Positions 1 through 15,400 of a stretch of DNA of 64,000 nt are shown here, piece after piece. Source of the stretch: Petrosia ficiformis (Eukaryota > Porifera > Demospongiae > Haplosclerida > Petrosiidae); NCBI GenBank assembly GCA_947044365.1, contig OX345639.1:8789718-8853717 (forward strand), given 5' to 3'. The number at the start of each line of letters is the position of its first letter. The first letter of the stretch is position 1. Under the pieces are notes generated by a model. It saw nothing but the letters and a program-made list of their open reading frames with translations, made no database searches and was not told where the DNA came from. A program made the position numbers and the translations under genes.

Positions 1-405
1 CTGGCAACATAGAGTAGTCAACTTGTTCCCAACTCCAAACTTGTCTAGTGGATGGTAAAAAGTAGTAGGTTGCAACCATCAAGCAACATGTTGCTACAAA
101 GTAGAAGCATGCTCTATTCACTGGGCAACATAGAGTAGTCAACTTGTTCCCAACTCCAAAGTTGCCTAGTGGATGGTAAAAAGTAGTAGGTTGCAACCAT
201 CAAGCAACATGTTGCTACAAAGTAGAAGCATGCTCTATTCACTGGCAACATAGAGTAGTCAACTTGTTCCCAACTCCAAAGTTGCCTAGTGGATGGTAAA
301 AAGTAGTAGGTTGCAACCATCAAACAACACTTTGCCATGCATGCTCTATTCATTGGCAAAATGGAATAGGCAACCTGTTGCCAACTCCAAACCTGCCTAG
401 TGATT
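1..405. repeat. Tandem repeat, ~120-bp unit, 3+ copies
   Basis: Three nearly identical units of about 120 bp begin near 1, 121 and 241, followed by a decayed partial copy to about 405. Each unit contains a GCAACATGTTGC palindrome. The array runs off the left edge, so the true copy number is unknown. Short open frames here are repeat artefacts. Confidence 0.9.
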
Positions 406-457
406 GGTAAGTTTAATACAACATGATTATGTGTATTTCTTAACTGAAATGTTCATT

Positions 458-3400
458 TCAAAAACTCACAAGTGGTCTGTTACTCCTTTGTAAATAAACA
501 ATTGTAGCATTCTCTTTTCTGCTACTAGGAACATCTCGACTTAGTGGAGCCTCTCTTGATGCAAAGAGACCAGCATATTGAAGATCAATGGCGGAGTGTG
601 ATAGTATGATATCTTCTTGATCATGAGCAGATCTGGGAAAGTATGTTGATGGCACATAGAGGTCGTGTGTAGCTATTTTGTCGTGACAGAAGAGAGTAGC
701 CTGTAGAGACATTAAGATAATTGTTAATAAAGTGTGTTTACATTCATGATGACCTGAAAATTAGGACATGATAACTTTAGATGTAATATAGTGTATAGTT
801 TAATGGCATGGAGTCAATACATGATTATACTGTAAGAAACCTTAGTGATATAGTAATTCAGGAATGGTGATACTAGTATACTGATTTTAAATGTAATAGT
901 ATTAGTAATATATTACACTGACTTAAGAGGTATTAGTAATAGTAATATACTGATTTGTAAGGTAATAGTAATAGTATTATACTGATTTTTAAGGTAATAG
1001 TAATGGTAATATATTACCATTACTATTACCTTAATTGACCCCATGTCTCAGAAAAATGTTCATACTTTAGTTTGGAATGACCAACAATCTTTTTTTACCA
1101 TCACAATTTTCATATCATGTTCTTTTTTGTGTATATCAAATTTCAATCCATTACTTCATTATTGAGTTACATTATAATCATATATTAACCATATGACATT
1201 AAACTATACACTATATTACATATAAAGTCATTCTAATTTTGAGGTCATCGTGAACGTGAACGGACTTTAGTTTGTGTAGTGAATTCAACAAAATCACTAT
1301 TGGACCTAGTAATTTATATAGTCCATATACTATACTTTATATATAATATGTTTATTGTTACCTACTTGTATGTCAGGTTTTCTTAGTAATCTTCGAAGCT
1401 CTTCTGTCTCTCTCGTTTGTTGAGTAAGCTCTTCTCGTAGAAAGTGTCGAATCTACATGTAAATGAAAATACATGATAATAATAAATGGTTTTGCAAGTG
1501 TTACATGTATATGTTATAAATTCACTACTAATATTTGTTAAATTTTGAATTTTTATGGTCTGCAGGGCCATTCCTATGATTGCTTTCATGGGATTAATCT
1601 ATATATTTATATTTTTGTGCCTTTGTGCCCCATACAAACTACATACCAGTGTTTTTAATCAGCTTATATGGTGCACCATTGGCCCAAAGAGTTTCTTATT
1701 TGGCACTGCACAGTTCTCTCTTTGGGCCAGTGGCACAGTTAATTATGATTATATTGTCACTAACAGGCTGTAACAGCATTAACGCTTAGTCAATGGTGCA
1801 CACACTAACAATGCTTGAGCCATACTTCAAGACTTATCAAAAACAATGTAGTTAAAGAAGTTACATCATCCCGAAGAGGAGAAGGGAAGGTCAGTTAATG
1901 TACCCCAGCAAGAAGAAGCAACCTGCTGTTCTAGCTTCAAAACATTGAAAAAGAACCTCAAAGAAGAGTGGGAAAGAGCTATAATAGACTGTTGAGTGTT
2001 GTATGGGAAAGCTAGCAATGGTCACCATAAACTGATTATAGAGATACATATTATACTCTTGTTTACTTACATATTTTGTAGCTGGTACAATTCTTCTTGA
2101 TTCAGGTACCACAGTATCTGTTGATCCAGCTGCAAGATTTCTCATATTATCGTGTAACTATAAAATGAATAAATATACCATTTCAATGAATGGGTAGATA
2201 GATGGATGGATGGATTAATGGATGGATGGATGAATGGATTGATGGATGAGTGGATGAATGGATGAGTGGATGGATTAATGGATGGATTAATGGATGGATG
2301 GATAGATGGATGGATGGATGAGTGGATGAATGGATGGATGGATTAATGGATGGATTAATGGATGGATGGATGGATGAATGGATGAATGGATGGATTAATG
2401 GATGGATGAATGATGTATAATGATTCACTTGTTTTGCCTTCTTGAACTTTGAACTTTGCAGTATTTGCTCTAACAGTTTAAATTCTTCCTCTTCATCATG
2501 TGTACCCACTTTCTCATTCAGAGAACGTAATGTAGTTAGGAGAGACTCAATACCTAGCGACAAAAGATTAGAAATGTTTAGAATGGGATACTCCAGATCT
2601 CTATTGTTAATACAAAAACATCTTATCAGCAACACAAAATATGCAAACACCAAATATGCAATCAATCTACAGTATGTACATGTACCTTTCTTATCATTTG
2701 CTTTTGAGGAAGATCTTCTTATTGGAGAATTTGAACTGGAAAGAGATTAGTTAAATAAATATAATTATACCAAAAATCCTTTTAGTTAACTAAATACTGA
2801 AGCAGTGAAATAGAGCGACATTACTACAGTACCTGACATTATTAAGTTTACATACTATCACTTACTTATATTGAGTACAGTGTACTTTGTGAGTGAAGCG
2901 CACTGTACTTTGAATGTACTACACAGTATTACACCTTAGTACTATGCTATCACTTACAAATGTAAAGGGAATTCATACACTACTATGTTATTACAGTACA
3001 GAATAGTACTACTTAGAATTACAGTTAACTATCACATTATTAAAGTGTAGCTCCAATCATAGTAAGTAAACTTAATAAAATCAGGTACTGTAGTCTTGGT
3101 ACAATTACAGCATACATACATAAACACTAAATAAGGCTGAAAGAGGCAAGTGAGAAAATGCTGGCAGTCCCAGTGACTACCAGGATTTTTTCCCTTTCCT
3201 CTTTCATCTTGCTAATCAGAATTTAGTTCGATGGAATGTAAAACAAGATTTAGTGAGAAAAAAGTATCCATATGGATTATTGCTTTGCGGTGACTATCTA
3301 TCAAATCACTGGTGATGGCACTAGTGTATCTACCTTGGAATAGATGATTATTGATTTTCTGACATTAATAAAGATATACCTTTGCTCTTCTGTGACTTTA

Positions 3401-6400
3401 TCCTCTTCCCTATCTTCATTCTCTCTCATACTTCTATCAATGGGCAAGTTAGTCTTCTTAATGGATGTTACAACTGGTTCACTTTTGACAGATCTCAAGC
3501 GATCAACTTTATCATCACCATCCACTGACTCATCTGTTGTGTGAGAAATTATCATGTCCATGTGATGACGTCTGCTTTCCTCTTCCTCTGTGGGTGACAC
3601 CAAATTGGAGGATGTCTCAACTTCACGCCATATTTGATCAATCTGCAATTTGCTTGCACTATGCACATCTTCTATACTCATATTCTGAAGGTTTAGTCCA
3701 AAACTAGGTGTGGACGAGTTTGTACGACTCTCACCCTCAGGTTCTGGAGACATCCAGAATTTAGAAGGTAAAGATTCCGATTTATTAGCTTTCAAGTGTA
3801 GTTCTGTATAAGTAGCATAATGCGGTATATCTGTCCCAGCTCTGTGCCGTGTATACACGGGACTAATAGTTGATAATTCAGTTACTGACTGGCTTTTTCC
3901 ATTTGATTGAATCAAGTCACCCGTGGAAAGCTCAATTGGAGAAGTTGGGCTGATACCGGGACTGAATTCTTGAGGGCTGCTAGTTCGAAAATCTATTGAA
4001 TCCAAAGGTTGTTCTTCTGTTCGAATGTCCTGAGGCTCTAGTACTTCATCAACGCTGGGTAACGAAGGACTACGATTTAATTCAGATCTACTTCCAATAT
4101 CATTACCTCCAACAGATGAAACAGTGTGATGAGAATCGGTATCTAAGCTTCCAATTTCTACAGCAGTACTATTAATATCTGAAAGAATTTCTGAATTTTC
4201 TAAGTCAAGCTCTTGTGAATTTTGCTTGTGCATTCCAGCATTGTCAACATTTTGTTCAGCAAATACTTTACTAGCAACTTGGTGTTTAGGTAGGGCATCT
4301 GAGTGCACTCTTTGGAGATCTAGACCAGGAACTCGTATATGAGACAAGATAGGTTGAATTTTAATTGGCATTTTCTGTCTTTCGTCCATTCCATTTTGAT
4401 ACAGAGGGAGGTTGGGTTTGGAGAATGAGGTTTGAGAAGTATCTCTTTGGATAGATAATAACAACTTTTTCTGAACAATAGCCTGTAATTAAATGTATGC
4501 ATGTAAGGAAGTGTGTGTATGCATGTGTGTATGTGTTTATGTGTGTGTGTATGTGTGTAAGTGTGTATATGCATGTGTTTATGTGTGTGTATGCATGTGT
4601 GTATGTGTGTGTATGCATGTATGTATGTGTGTGTATGTGTGTGTATGCATGTGTGTATGTGTGTGTATGCATGTGTGTATGTGTGTGTATGTGTTTGTAT
4701 GTGTTTGTATGTGTTTGTATGTGTTTGTATGTGTGTGTGTATGTATGTGTATGCATATGTGTATGTGTGTGTATGTGTGTGTATGCATGTGTGTATGTGT
4801 TTGTATGTGTTTGTATGTGTTTGTATGTGTGTGTGTATGTATGTGTATGCATATGTGTATGTGTTTGTATGTGTTTGTATGTGTGTGTGTATGTATGTGT
4901 ATGCATATGTGTATGTGTGTGTATGTGTATGTATACATGTATGTATACATGTATATTATGTATTTTGTAAAAGTAATGGTTGGCATTTTATTTATAGTTG
5001 TTGTTATAGAGTATAGTAATAGTTATAGTAATAGTACTTTTAGTTATAGTTAATGTTAAAATCATAAAAGAGCATCACAAAGTTGGCAATAATATCAATG
5101 TTTCTAATGGAAAATACAAACATATTATCCATTAATAACATATACATTTGTTGCTGCCTATAGATTGATCTCCACTTACCTGCCACTACTTTTACACAAG
5201 GTATTATCAGTGTTTCCCCCAGGATATGTATTAAGGGTGGAGGAGTGCATCAATGGTACATGATGTTTGGTCAACAATGTTCAATCAATGTTGTGAAAGA
5301 GTGTTTTCAGTACAAACTTTAAAATTAAAAGGTGGGGGAGCGCCATGATACCACCCAAAATGAACATATTTCTTCATATAAGAAAGTGACTATGAGGACC
5401 TTATATTTCTATTCATAACAACAAATGGCAACAAACCACAAACCAATATTAATATGAAAGAGGCTGTATAGACATCTACTTACTTTTTGTATTAGAGCAG
5501 TGACCTCATTATGATCCATATTTTGTAATGGTTTATTATTAACTGATATTAAATCATCACCTGATTTTATACCACTGCGAGCAGCTGGAGTATCTGAGAG
5601 AAAGAGAGAGACAGACAGACAGACAGACAAACAGAGATAGAGAGACAGAGAGAGAGAGAGAGGGAGAGAGGGAGGGATACTCATATTTGAAATTAAAATT
5701 ACAATACATACACTAACCTCCAGAGATAGACCCTATTCTGGGGTAACCATTGGCAACACTATCTTCTATTATAAAACCAAGTTGTTTCTCTCCTGGCAAA
5801 AGTGTGATATGAATATCTATAATATCAGATGTATGATGAGATTCTAAACCATTTTCTTTTTTAGGTGGTTCAGTTGAAATATTCGAGGGTACCACGCGCA
5901 TTAATTTTTTAGAAGAACGGTGACTTTTTTGAAGTGACATTTCAGAATCGCTTTCACTTCCGGATTCAGAGCAATGAGGAACACTATCAGGAGGTGTGAC
6001 AGAGACACGTGATATTTTATATGCTGGTCTCTGTTGAGGTGAGCTGTATCTACGATATGGAGGTCTCCTTTCGTGTACAGTTTCAGAATTAGGCTGATGA
6101 TCTCTTTTATTAAGAGAGTTGGTTGATTGAGGTGTAGTTCGTGTACTGGTACGAGGAGAATAGCTGACTATAATCACAGAACTAGCAGTTGAACTGGTAC
6201 GGGATATGTTCGGAGATCCTTCACTTTGCAAACTTGAGGAGGAAGTATTATGCAACGTATTGGTAGTGCTAGTGGGCGTCTCTGTAGAGTTCTCAAGATG
6301 ACGAGTTTCGAGATGTAGGTTTGGGTTCTGAATATGGCTTTCGTTATAATCCTGTGAATGACTATATTCAAAATTATGAATGTTTGTTAAAGTTTGATTG

Positions 6401-9400
6401 CTACATGTAATTTGTCTAGTGCGATGGAGATCAAAAGTATCTATAGGATTTGAATTGGGAACTATTTCAGATATAACAGGTAATTCTTGTTGGCATGAAA
6501 ACTCGGTTAAGTCTTCGTCAAGTTGAGTTGTACTAATACTCAAATCGGGCTGTGACGTTTGAGTTAAATTAACATGAAAAGTGCTTTCTGAACGGGGAGA
6601 GAAATGTGGTCCACTATCTTGACTGTCAGTTCCTTGTGTAAATACTTCAGAATGGAATTCGAGAGGGTCTATTATCAATCCAGTGCTATCAATAGGATCA
6701 GTACCACCAAATGTATTACTCAATTGATTCAATGAAAATCTTGTACCACTAGGACTAGAGAATTGATTATCAACAGCAGGACTGAGAACTGATGAACTAG
6801 TGCTACCCTGAACAAATACTAAGTCAGCGCTATATGCTGGTGGCGGATTATGAGCTTCAACTCTAACAACACTGAGTCTCTCTCGTCTTCTTTTAGGTAT
6901 TTCTTGTGAGTTATTTACACTATCACAATCTCCACTGTTAGTTAATGTTACACTGTGCTGTGATGATGTTCTATTATGTTCTGAAATATGTTCAGGCTGA
7001 GTGAAGTAGTACCTCTCTCGACTCACCTGGTTTTCAAGAGATGGTTGGACTTTTTCGACCCAGACAAGAGAGGAGTTGCTACCGTTGTTCACAGGTGATG
7101 AAGAAGGGCTGGTTCTTTGTTCTATTGCAGGAGAACAGACAGAAATTAGTTTGTGTTCTGGTGTGTGAGAAGGAGTTGATGTAGGAGTAGAAGAAACAGA
7201 AGAGTAATCAGTGAAAGAATTATCTGAAGAACGAAACTAGAGGAAATAAAGAAAAAAGTAGGATAAGAGGAGTAAGAGGCAGAGGAAAGGAAAAAGAGAA
7301 GTAAAGAGAGAGAGCAAAAGGAAAAAGAAAGGATAGAGAAATGATAAAGGGAGTACGAAATATGAGATGAGGAGTTAAAGAAGGAGGGAGAACATCTAGC
7401 AATAGGGGTACATGGAAGTGACCAACTCATTGTAATAATTCATGTACTGTTTGAAATAAGTATTAAGAGTGTGTAAAAACAATTAATTCTCATTTGACTC
7501 TTCGGAATATCAGAAATCAAGAGGGGACAGAGAGTGTTTTTAGGTATATTATACCTACAAGGAGGTATTGTAATACTCCAAAGAGAATGCTGGCTAAGGA
7601 ATAGCACAGAGATAACACTGGAGAAGAGGAGGTGAATTGTATTCTAAAACAGTTGCAATATCCATATTTAATACCAGTGGTGTGTGAACAGCCATTCATG
7701 TAAGACATTGTCTGATAAATCTAGTGAATGTCTGGTAAATTGCAACTGAGCTGTATACAAAGTATATGAGGAGCAGGATAAGAGTAAAAATAGGTCAAAA
7801 TGTCCAGTAGTTGGCTCAATGTTTCCATACCCCTGTATAATACCCGTAATACAAGTATGACCAACCACACATCATTAGGTTCTAGAATAAAACAGTTTCA
7901 TTCATCATCAGTAGTTTAGTTTTCATGCAATTGAGTATATTTATATTTTCAACTGCATATAATTAGCACATGTCACAATATTAATACAAGTATACTATAG
8001 AGATTACACATTTTCATACTTTTGTGAAACAGGAATTAGAGAAATAAGTCAAGTCTAGTTGAGGTCCACAATAATTTGATGATTGCTCTAATGTTCTAGA
8101 CAACCAATAGAGTGTGGCTATGATCTAAGAGGAGGGAGGGAGGGAGGAGAGAGAGAGAGAGAGAGAGCAGATCTCAATAACAGTGAAAATACATCAAAAG
8201 AGCTTGTAAATTTTATTTTTTCTTTTCCCTACATGTATATGTATGCAGTCTATCTACTTACATTTCGTGTTTTCTTTTCTCTAACTCGATATGATGGACT
8301 ATAATTTGAAAAAATATCAAAATAAAATAGCAGAATCCAAAAATGATAATACTTCAACAATCTTGATTACATCTCCTATTAATTGTCTATGTCATACATA
8401 CATACATACATTGTAGTTTGTAAGTACAGTACCTGACATTATTAAGTTTACATAATACACATGTACTATCACTGTACTTCCATTTACTACAGTATACTTT
8501 GTGAGTGAAGTACACTGTACTTCAAATGTACTACAGAGTATTACACCTTAGTACTATGCTACACTGTATCATATATAAAGGGAATTCACACATTACAGTA
8601 CAAAATAGTACTATAGTACTATTTAGAAGTACAGTTGACCTTATTAAACTTTAGTTCCCATCTTAGTATGCAAACTTAATGAAGTCATGTACTATGTATT
8701 CATTTATCTATCTGTGTATGTATGTATGCAGAAACAGAATTCTTAGAAAAGAGTTGATATTATGTAAATAAAGATTAGTTGAATATACTCTGGATGCTAC
8801 ATTTCCTTACATACTATACATAGACATAAATGTCAAACCACACACATATTATACAAAATCACACATTTATTTTCAAAAAATTAACTGCTTATGCAGTGTT
8901 TCCTCTATGGTAAATATTAAGGGTGAAGGAGTACATCAAGAAAAGTTGAAGTTGCAGAGCTGAGAAAAGTGTTGAAAATGTATCCACCCACATACTAAAT
9001 TTTGAACAGATAACTACAACATTTATTCAACTTGCTACCCATTTTGGCCAGGCATATAAGATACCACCATTTGGGGGAAACACAGGCTTACAACCAGAAG
9101 TACGGTATCTAAGTTATGTATAATACGTTATTACTTCCTGTGTATCCTAATATAAAAGAATACATGTTATAGTACATGCATTCCTTGAATTACTTACATA
9201 CACACACACATATTATTGTGTAAGCACAATGAAACGGGATATGATATATTATATAAGAATTCACAAGGGAGTGTACTGGTTGGTTTATTTTAGTTGAAAT
9301 TCTTTAAATACCAGAGTAATTTTCAAGCCAACACTTTGCAATAAACAGGACATCTAAATATGCTATTTATGAATCAACAAATAATAATATATCATAATAA

Positions 9401-12400
9401 ATATAAATTTATCGCCATAACCATGATCATGTGACATTATCATCAAATTCAAGTTTGTATCTTGGGATACATTTCCAATTACACTTGAGAAACAAATACG
9501 AGTGAACTAGTGGCCTATTGGTTAAAGTGCTGGCCTGCAATAGGTAGGTTGCAGGTTCGAACCCCACTAGGTGCAGGCTTTTTTCACCCATGAATATACT
9601 CAGCTCCACCCTCAAAATGAGGAGGTGTTTGTTACTGCATCCTTCGGAGAGAATGTAAAGTTGTTGGTCCCAGCTGCCTGGCAACTTGTGCTAGTCCAGC
9701 TTTGTCGTTAGTCACATTTGGTAAAAACACTTGTAGAAAAAAAAGTCCACCAAACTCTGTTCACTGCTGGTACTATTTTCATACAATTATCCTTCCTATT
9801 ATTTTTTGTGTATGTCAAATTTAAATCTATTGCTTCATTATTGAGTTATAGTATAATCACAATTATAGTAACTTTTATGACATTAAACATTACATATAAA
9901 GTCATCACATCCTAATTTTGAGGTAATTGTGAAAAAAAAATTGTTGGTCATTCCAAACTAAAGTTGTGAACATTTTTCTGAGGCCATAGTGAACATGAAT
10001 GACCTTTAAATTAGGTATGTAGTTGGAGCAATATTTGTTCTTCCTGAATATAAATTTAGTTATTTTCCTTTACAAAATGGCTGAATAGTGAGTATAGTGG
10101 AACCCCCCTATTGTGGACAGCATTGAGACAAATATAAGTGTCCTGAATACAGGGGGTGTCCTCATTTCAGGGGTGAATTTATATTATAAAGCACAGTTTA
10201 GGACATTTGCAAGTGTCCTTAATACAGGGGTGTCCTCAATAGGGGATTTCATTGTATTTACGTATAAGCATTAGAGCATTTTATTGAATGGCTCATTCTC
10301 TTAACTCATGGACATACATTGTATATATCGAAGATTTGTTAGTTTAGTAACAAAACACTTCAATAGTAAATAGTCCAAGTATTTCATTACTAGCCTTCTC
10401 TACAACAGTACCTACACTTAATTATGTACAAACGGCTTTGATGAAATATCAAATCACATACTTTAGGAAATATTACTCCCAATCCGTAGTATTTTATTCC
10501 CATCAAGTTGCACTGTTTACATACATTCATACTATCTTTAGAATGCAAAGTAGTATTTAAATTCAATCATTGAATTATGAATTATGTATTTGTAACTGTA
10601 TCTATTATAATTATATGTACGTATTATATATAGTACTAGTGTTATATAATTATATGTATCATGTATGTATTATAGTACTAGTATAATTATACATGTATGT
10701 ATCATGTATGTATTATAGTACTAGTGTTGTATAATTATATGTATCATGTATGTATTATAGTACTAGTGTTGTATAATTATATGTATCATGTATGTATTAT
10801 AGTACTAGTGTTGACAACATTGATTTAGTTACAGTTATAAAGGTCAATCACATTTACCACGACCTCAGAAAAATGTTCATAACTTTAGTTTGGAATGTTT
10901 AACAATCATTTTACTCACGATTTTCATATAATAGTCCTTCCCATTCTTCTTTGTGTATGCCAAATTTCAATCCATTGTTTCAATATTGAGTTACAGTATA
11001 ATCATGTATTTACCTTATGATATTAAATTATACATTACATTAACATATAAAGTCATCACATCATAATTTTGAGGACATCGTGAATGCAGACTATAGTATG
11101 ACAATTTAAAAACATTTTATTTATAGTTGATTAGTTAAAATAATATTAAGCTTACTAAAAGGGTTTTAGTTTTATTGAAAGCGCCCGTTTTTCGTTTTAG
11201 TTAGTTATAGTTGTTACAATAGACTTGTAATTTATAGTTAACTAAAAGGTGTTATAGTTAACTACATACTACATAGCAGTTCATTAAAGTGAGGTCTGTA
11301 TCTATATTATATGCCTATACATGCAATACTTTTATATGAATGTATTATACATAGTAGTATATTCAATTGAAGACTGTATCTGATTATAAAGTAATTCAAT
11401 ACATTGTACAAATGAAGATATTATAACCATAAATGTTTCTAGGTAATATTATACTCATAGTAGTATTTAAATTTGTTAATTATGTTATAATTTATGCATG
11501 GTACCATCAAAGTCAACAGAAACATGTTGATAATTAGTGGAGTGTATGTGACATACATCAACTCCTATGATGAAACATTAAACATGTTCAGAACAGCATG
11601 TCTCAACACACACACACATAGACATAGACACACACACACACAAAGACGCACACACAGTGTAAACTACATGGACCAATAGTAATGCATACACATATAGTAT
11701 TATCATCACAATTTGATTTAGTTATCATAGCAGAATCACGTAATAATAATAATTAATGTAAATCGGTAACTATTTTTGAAAACAATTGTTATTTATTATA
11801 ATACTAATGACAGAACATAATTGTTGTGTATTTGACTATTAAAACAGAGTTAACACAATTATACATATTTATATATACTATTCAATGTCATGATAGTTAT
11901 GTAGTGATTCAGATTAGTGCAGTGATTATTAATGTATAATAATAACTAGATTAAATGAAATGGGTTGTATAATACTATATATAACTATTATTATACTTTA
12001 AGTTAGTAATACAATACTGCTAACTTCATTTGCAAACCTGATTGTTATTTCAGAGAGTTTCCTCTGACCAAGGAGCTCTTCAGGATCAAACAATTGCCAG
12101 TCCTGGAGTCCAAGATTCTTGCAAGCTTCCAAGAAAAATTTGAAGTTCTCCTACAGAGAAAGATTATACAGCAATTCTTTCTTGTGGGAAGACCTAACGC
12201 ACAAAACTAACAAGCCCTTTACAAGATCGACAGATAGGCGGTGTTAAGGAAATAGTTTGAAGCCAGTCAAACTCACACAAACTGCATAACCTTTAAAAAT
12301 GTTAATCATATTATCGTAAGCATCCGAAGTAGTATAGTGGTGAGTATCCCCGCCTGTCACGCGGGAGACCGGGGTTCAATTCCCCGCTTCGGAGTTTATC

Positions 12401-15400
12401 CTTTATTTTTTCTTTGTTTTTTTTTTCCCACAAATTATTGTTATTTTATTTTTTTTTTACTTTGCTATACATATAGACAAACCCTTTTTTGTAGTATGCC
12501 ATTAATAAATTAGTATAAATTAGTTATAGAAGGAGCTTACTAGCTGTGAAGCATCAGAGGATCAACTGTAATAGTTCCAGAGTTACCGGACTGTCTAATT
12601 ACTTGCTACATAAGAACATAGATTAGATCACTGTAAACTTATTTTAATCACTATAGTCTACACAGTTGGATGCTCCTTTGTGGCCTCAACACTTAAAGCT
12701 ATTGTAGTTTCTAACTAAATCATTACATGATTTCTTTCTTACCCAGTAAGCAAATCTGCTTTTGACTCTACTAATCTTTTTGATCAATCCAGGTCTGATG
12801 GTTTGTATTAACCTTGAGTGAGATAAATATAAACTAATATACCTTCATACAATAATATAGATAAAAATGTAATACATACCCTGCATTGATACAACACCAC
12901 AGTATTGTTTTCCTACTAATGTTATTTTAGTAACTAAAACAACTAAAACACCTTTTAGTTAGTCGATTTTACTGTTAGTTAACTAAATCTTGTTAGTGAT
13001 TGAGGAAAACCAACTAAAACTAACTAAAATATGCCTTAAACACTCTTAACTAAACTAAATCATTTGAAAGGCTAAAATAACTAAAATAACTAAAACGTTT
13101 GGATCACCAGATAATGTGATTATCTCATTGCAAAAACAAGTTAAAACAAATAATTTATTGTTGCAAGGATAATAATTAGTTGGTTGTTCTGGGGATACAT
13201 ACATGCCATAGCTAATTATAATCAATTAGTTGATCACTCTAATTTTAGTGTGTTGTCTACTCATATTTCATGCCAACAATTTAGTATAAGTTTACTACTA
13301 AAGTACATGTAATTGTATCTGGCCATCAAAAGAGGTTTGGAAACCCGTAAACACATAACTAGTATGCTTTTAATACTTGGTATAAATTAGGTCGTAGTAA
13401 GATCATGTAGCCACAACATCCTCTATAACAATTGATTAACTAAATTGCTACTCGTTGCAACTATACTAACAAACGAAATGTTATTTTCACGATTTTATTT
13501 GCAGTGGTTTTATCACATTTCTTGTACAAAAGATTGTTTTTTTCTAGTGCTGACTATTGCTAGACAAAATTGACACAGGGAGAAACTTTGGAAAATGAAG
13601 TGCTAATTAAAAGAAACAAACAACATCTTTCGTATATAAACTAATGACTGGTTAAATGTAGGAGTTAATTTTGTTAATCATATATATGTAAAATCACCAT
13701 CGAAACTAACTATAACTAAAACTAACTAAAATGCATTGAAGTTATAGTTAACTAACTGAAAATTATTTAGTGATGTCAAAACTAACTATAACTAAAATAA
13801 ATGTAACATGATTGATAAACTAAAACTAAATTTATAAACTAAAATAAAACTATTTCCTACCCTGAATGGGCAGTTTGTCACTGCACTGTTTTCCTACCCT
13901 AATGTCATAGATTGCCCTGCATTGATACACCTGAATGGGCAGTTTGTCACAGTACTGTTTTCCTACCCTAATGTCATAGATTGCCCTGCGTTGATACACC
14001 TGAATGGGCAGTTTGTCACAGTACTGTTTTCCTACCCTAATGTCATAGATTGCCCTGCGTTGATACACCTGAATGGGCAGTTTGTCACAGTACTGTTTTC
14101 CTACCCTAATGTCATAGATTGCCCTGCATTGATACACCTGAATGGGCAGTTTGTCACAGTACTGTTTTCCTACCCTAATGTCATAGATTGCTCTGCGTTG
14201 ATACACCTGAATGGGCAGTTTGCCACAGTACTGTTTTCCTACCCTAATGTCATAGACTACCCTGCATTGATGGGCAGTTTGCCACAGTACTGTTTTCCTA
14301 CCCTAATATCATAGATTGCTCTGCGTTGATACATCTGAATGCCCTAAAGCGATATACTACCCTGCATAACTTCAATTTGTAAACTATTTCTCACCGTCTG
14401 TTGACAGTTGACAGCTACAATCCAACTGCAATTTCATCACAAAGCATTTTAATTATTATTTCTTACTATGACACTATATTGGATAATTTTGGCTGCACTA
14501 TGCAATACTATATGCATATTACACATACCTCATGATAACGTATCGTCTACCATGATTAGAGTAATATTACAGTAAAATGACAGACCTTTGGTGTTGCACA
14601 AACATACAAGAATGGTTCATAGTCTTGAGTTGGACTAAACAATGCAAGTGGAACTTCACTGATCAAACCATTGTATGATATAGGTTATGAATGTATAAAT
14701 AATATACGTAAGAATAGTCACATCCCCTATTTTGAGTGGAAATACAAATGAGATAACGACGTCCATTACTTGCTCTGTTCTCCATACTGCTAGGAGAAGC
14801 TTACTGTCTGGTAGTTCCGCAATTATCATAATTATCATAAAATATTAAGCAATGCTTTACTCTGTCAGTGGCATTTGGTAATAATAATGTGGAAATAGTA
14901 AGCAAATGCCGGACCTATTTTAACCACTTTTGTCCTGTTCCCCATATACTTTTTATATAGTTCTATTTATATTTATCAGATATTTAGTAGTTTTATTGGA
15001 CAATGTCCCACAAGACTGACTGTTTCCACACAATTAGTCAGTATTGCAATTTAGTTTTCATATTCCAATAGAGTAGTAAACTTACTCGCACAGTACAACT
15101 CCATCTTCAATAAGCTTTATGAATGATAAATCATTCCTATGATATCCAGTACAATCCTAGATGAATAATAGTGAATGCAAATGAGAAAGAAATGAGTATT
15201 GCTTGTACAATATGTGTGTGAGTGTGTGTGTGTGTATGTGTGTGTGTGTGCTTAAGATAATTATTTCAGTTTATTTATGTGGGACATTGTGGGTATGGTA
15301 AATTCTATTCAAAGATTTATTGAACTTTATAGTGTTGGATGACAAATTCTGTTGTCTTTGAACAGCAAAGTAACTAATCAAGTAGGTAGTGTGATTCTAA

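Noticed and set aside
2183..2665. 160-aa minus-strand frame rich in His/Ile/Pro
   Set aside because: Most of it is the ATGG microsatellite; only 2429-2553 is a real exon of the CH-PDZ gene.
4361..5053. Several long Met/Cys/Val and His/Thr frames on both strands
   Set aside because: Translation of the GTGTAT simple repeat. Both strands and multiple frames are open at once, as expected for a repeat.
9427..9684. 85-aa minus-strand frame with [11 protein letters not shown]
   Set aside because: Antisense translation of the tRNA-like B box of a SINE.
12053..12209. Plus-strand frame [20 protein letters not shown] with an apparent acceptor
   Set aside because: It is the shadow of the minus-strand CH exon 12038-12150, whose translation ([13 protein letters not shown]) clearly matches the CH family and joins in phase.
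13850..14314. 118-130 aa repetitive proteins on both strands
   Set aside because: The 69-bp tandem repeat is a multiple of three; no start context, splice signals or codon bias support a gene.
14586..14658. Possible CH-PDZ exon ([20 protein letters not shown]) with the same phases as exon 12743-12812
   Set aside because: Including it would break the CH domain, whereas 12743-12812 supplies the expected RPGLIKKI helix. A mutually exclusive exon is possible but unsupported.
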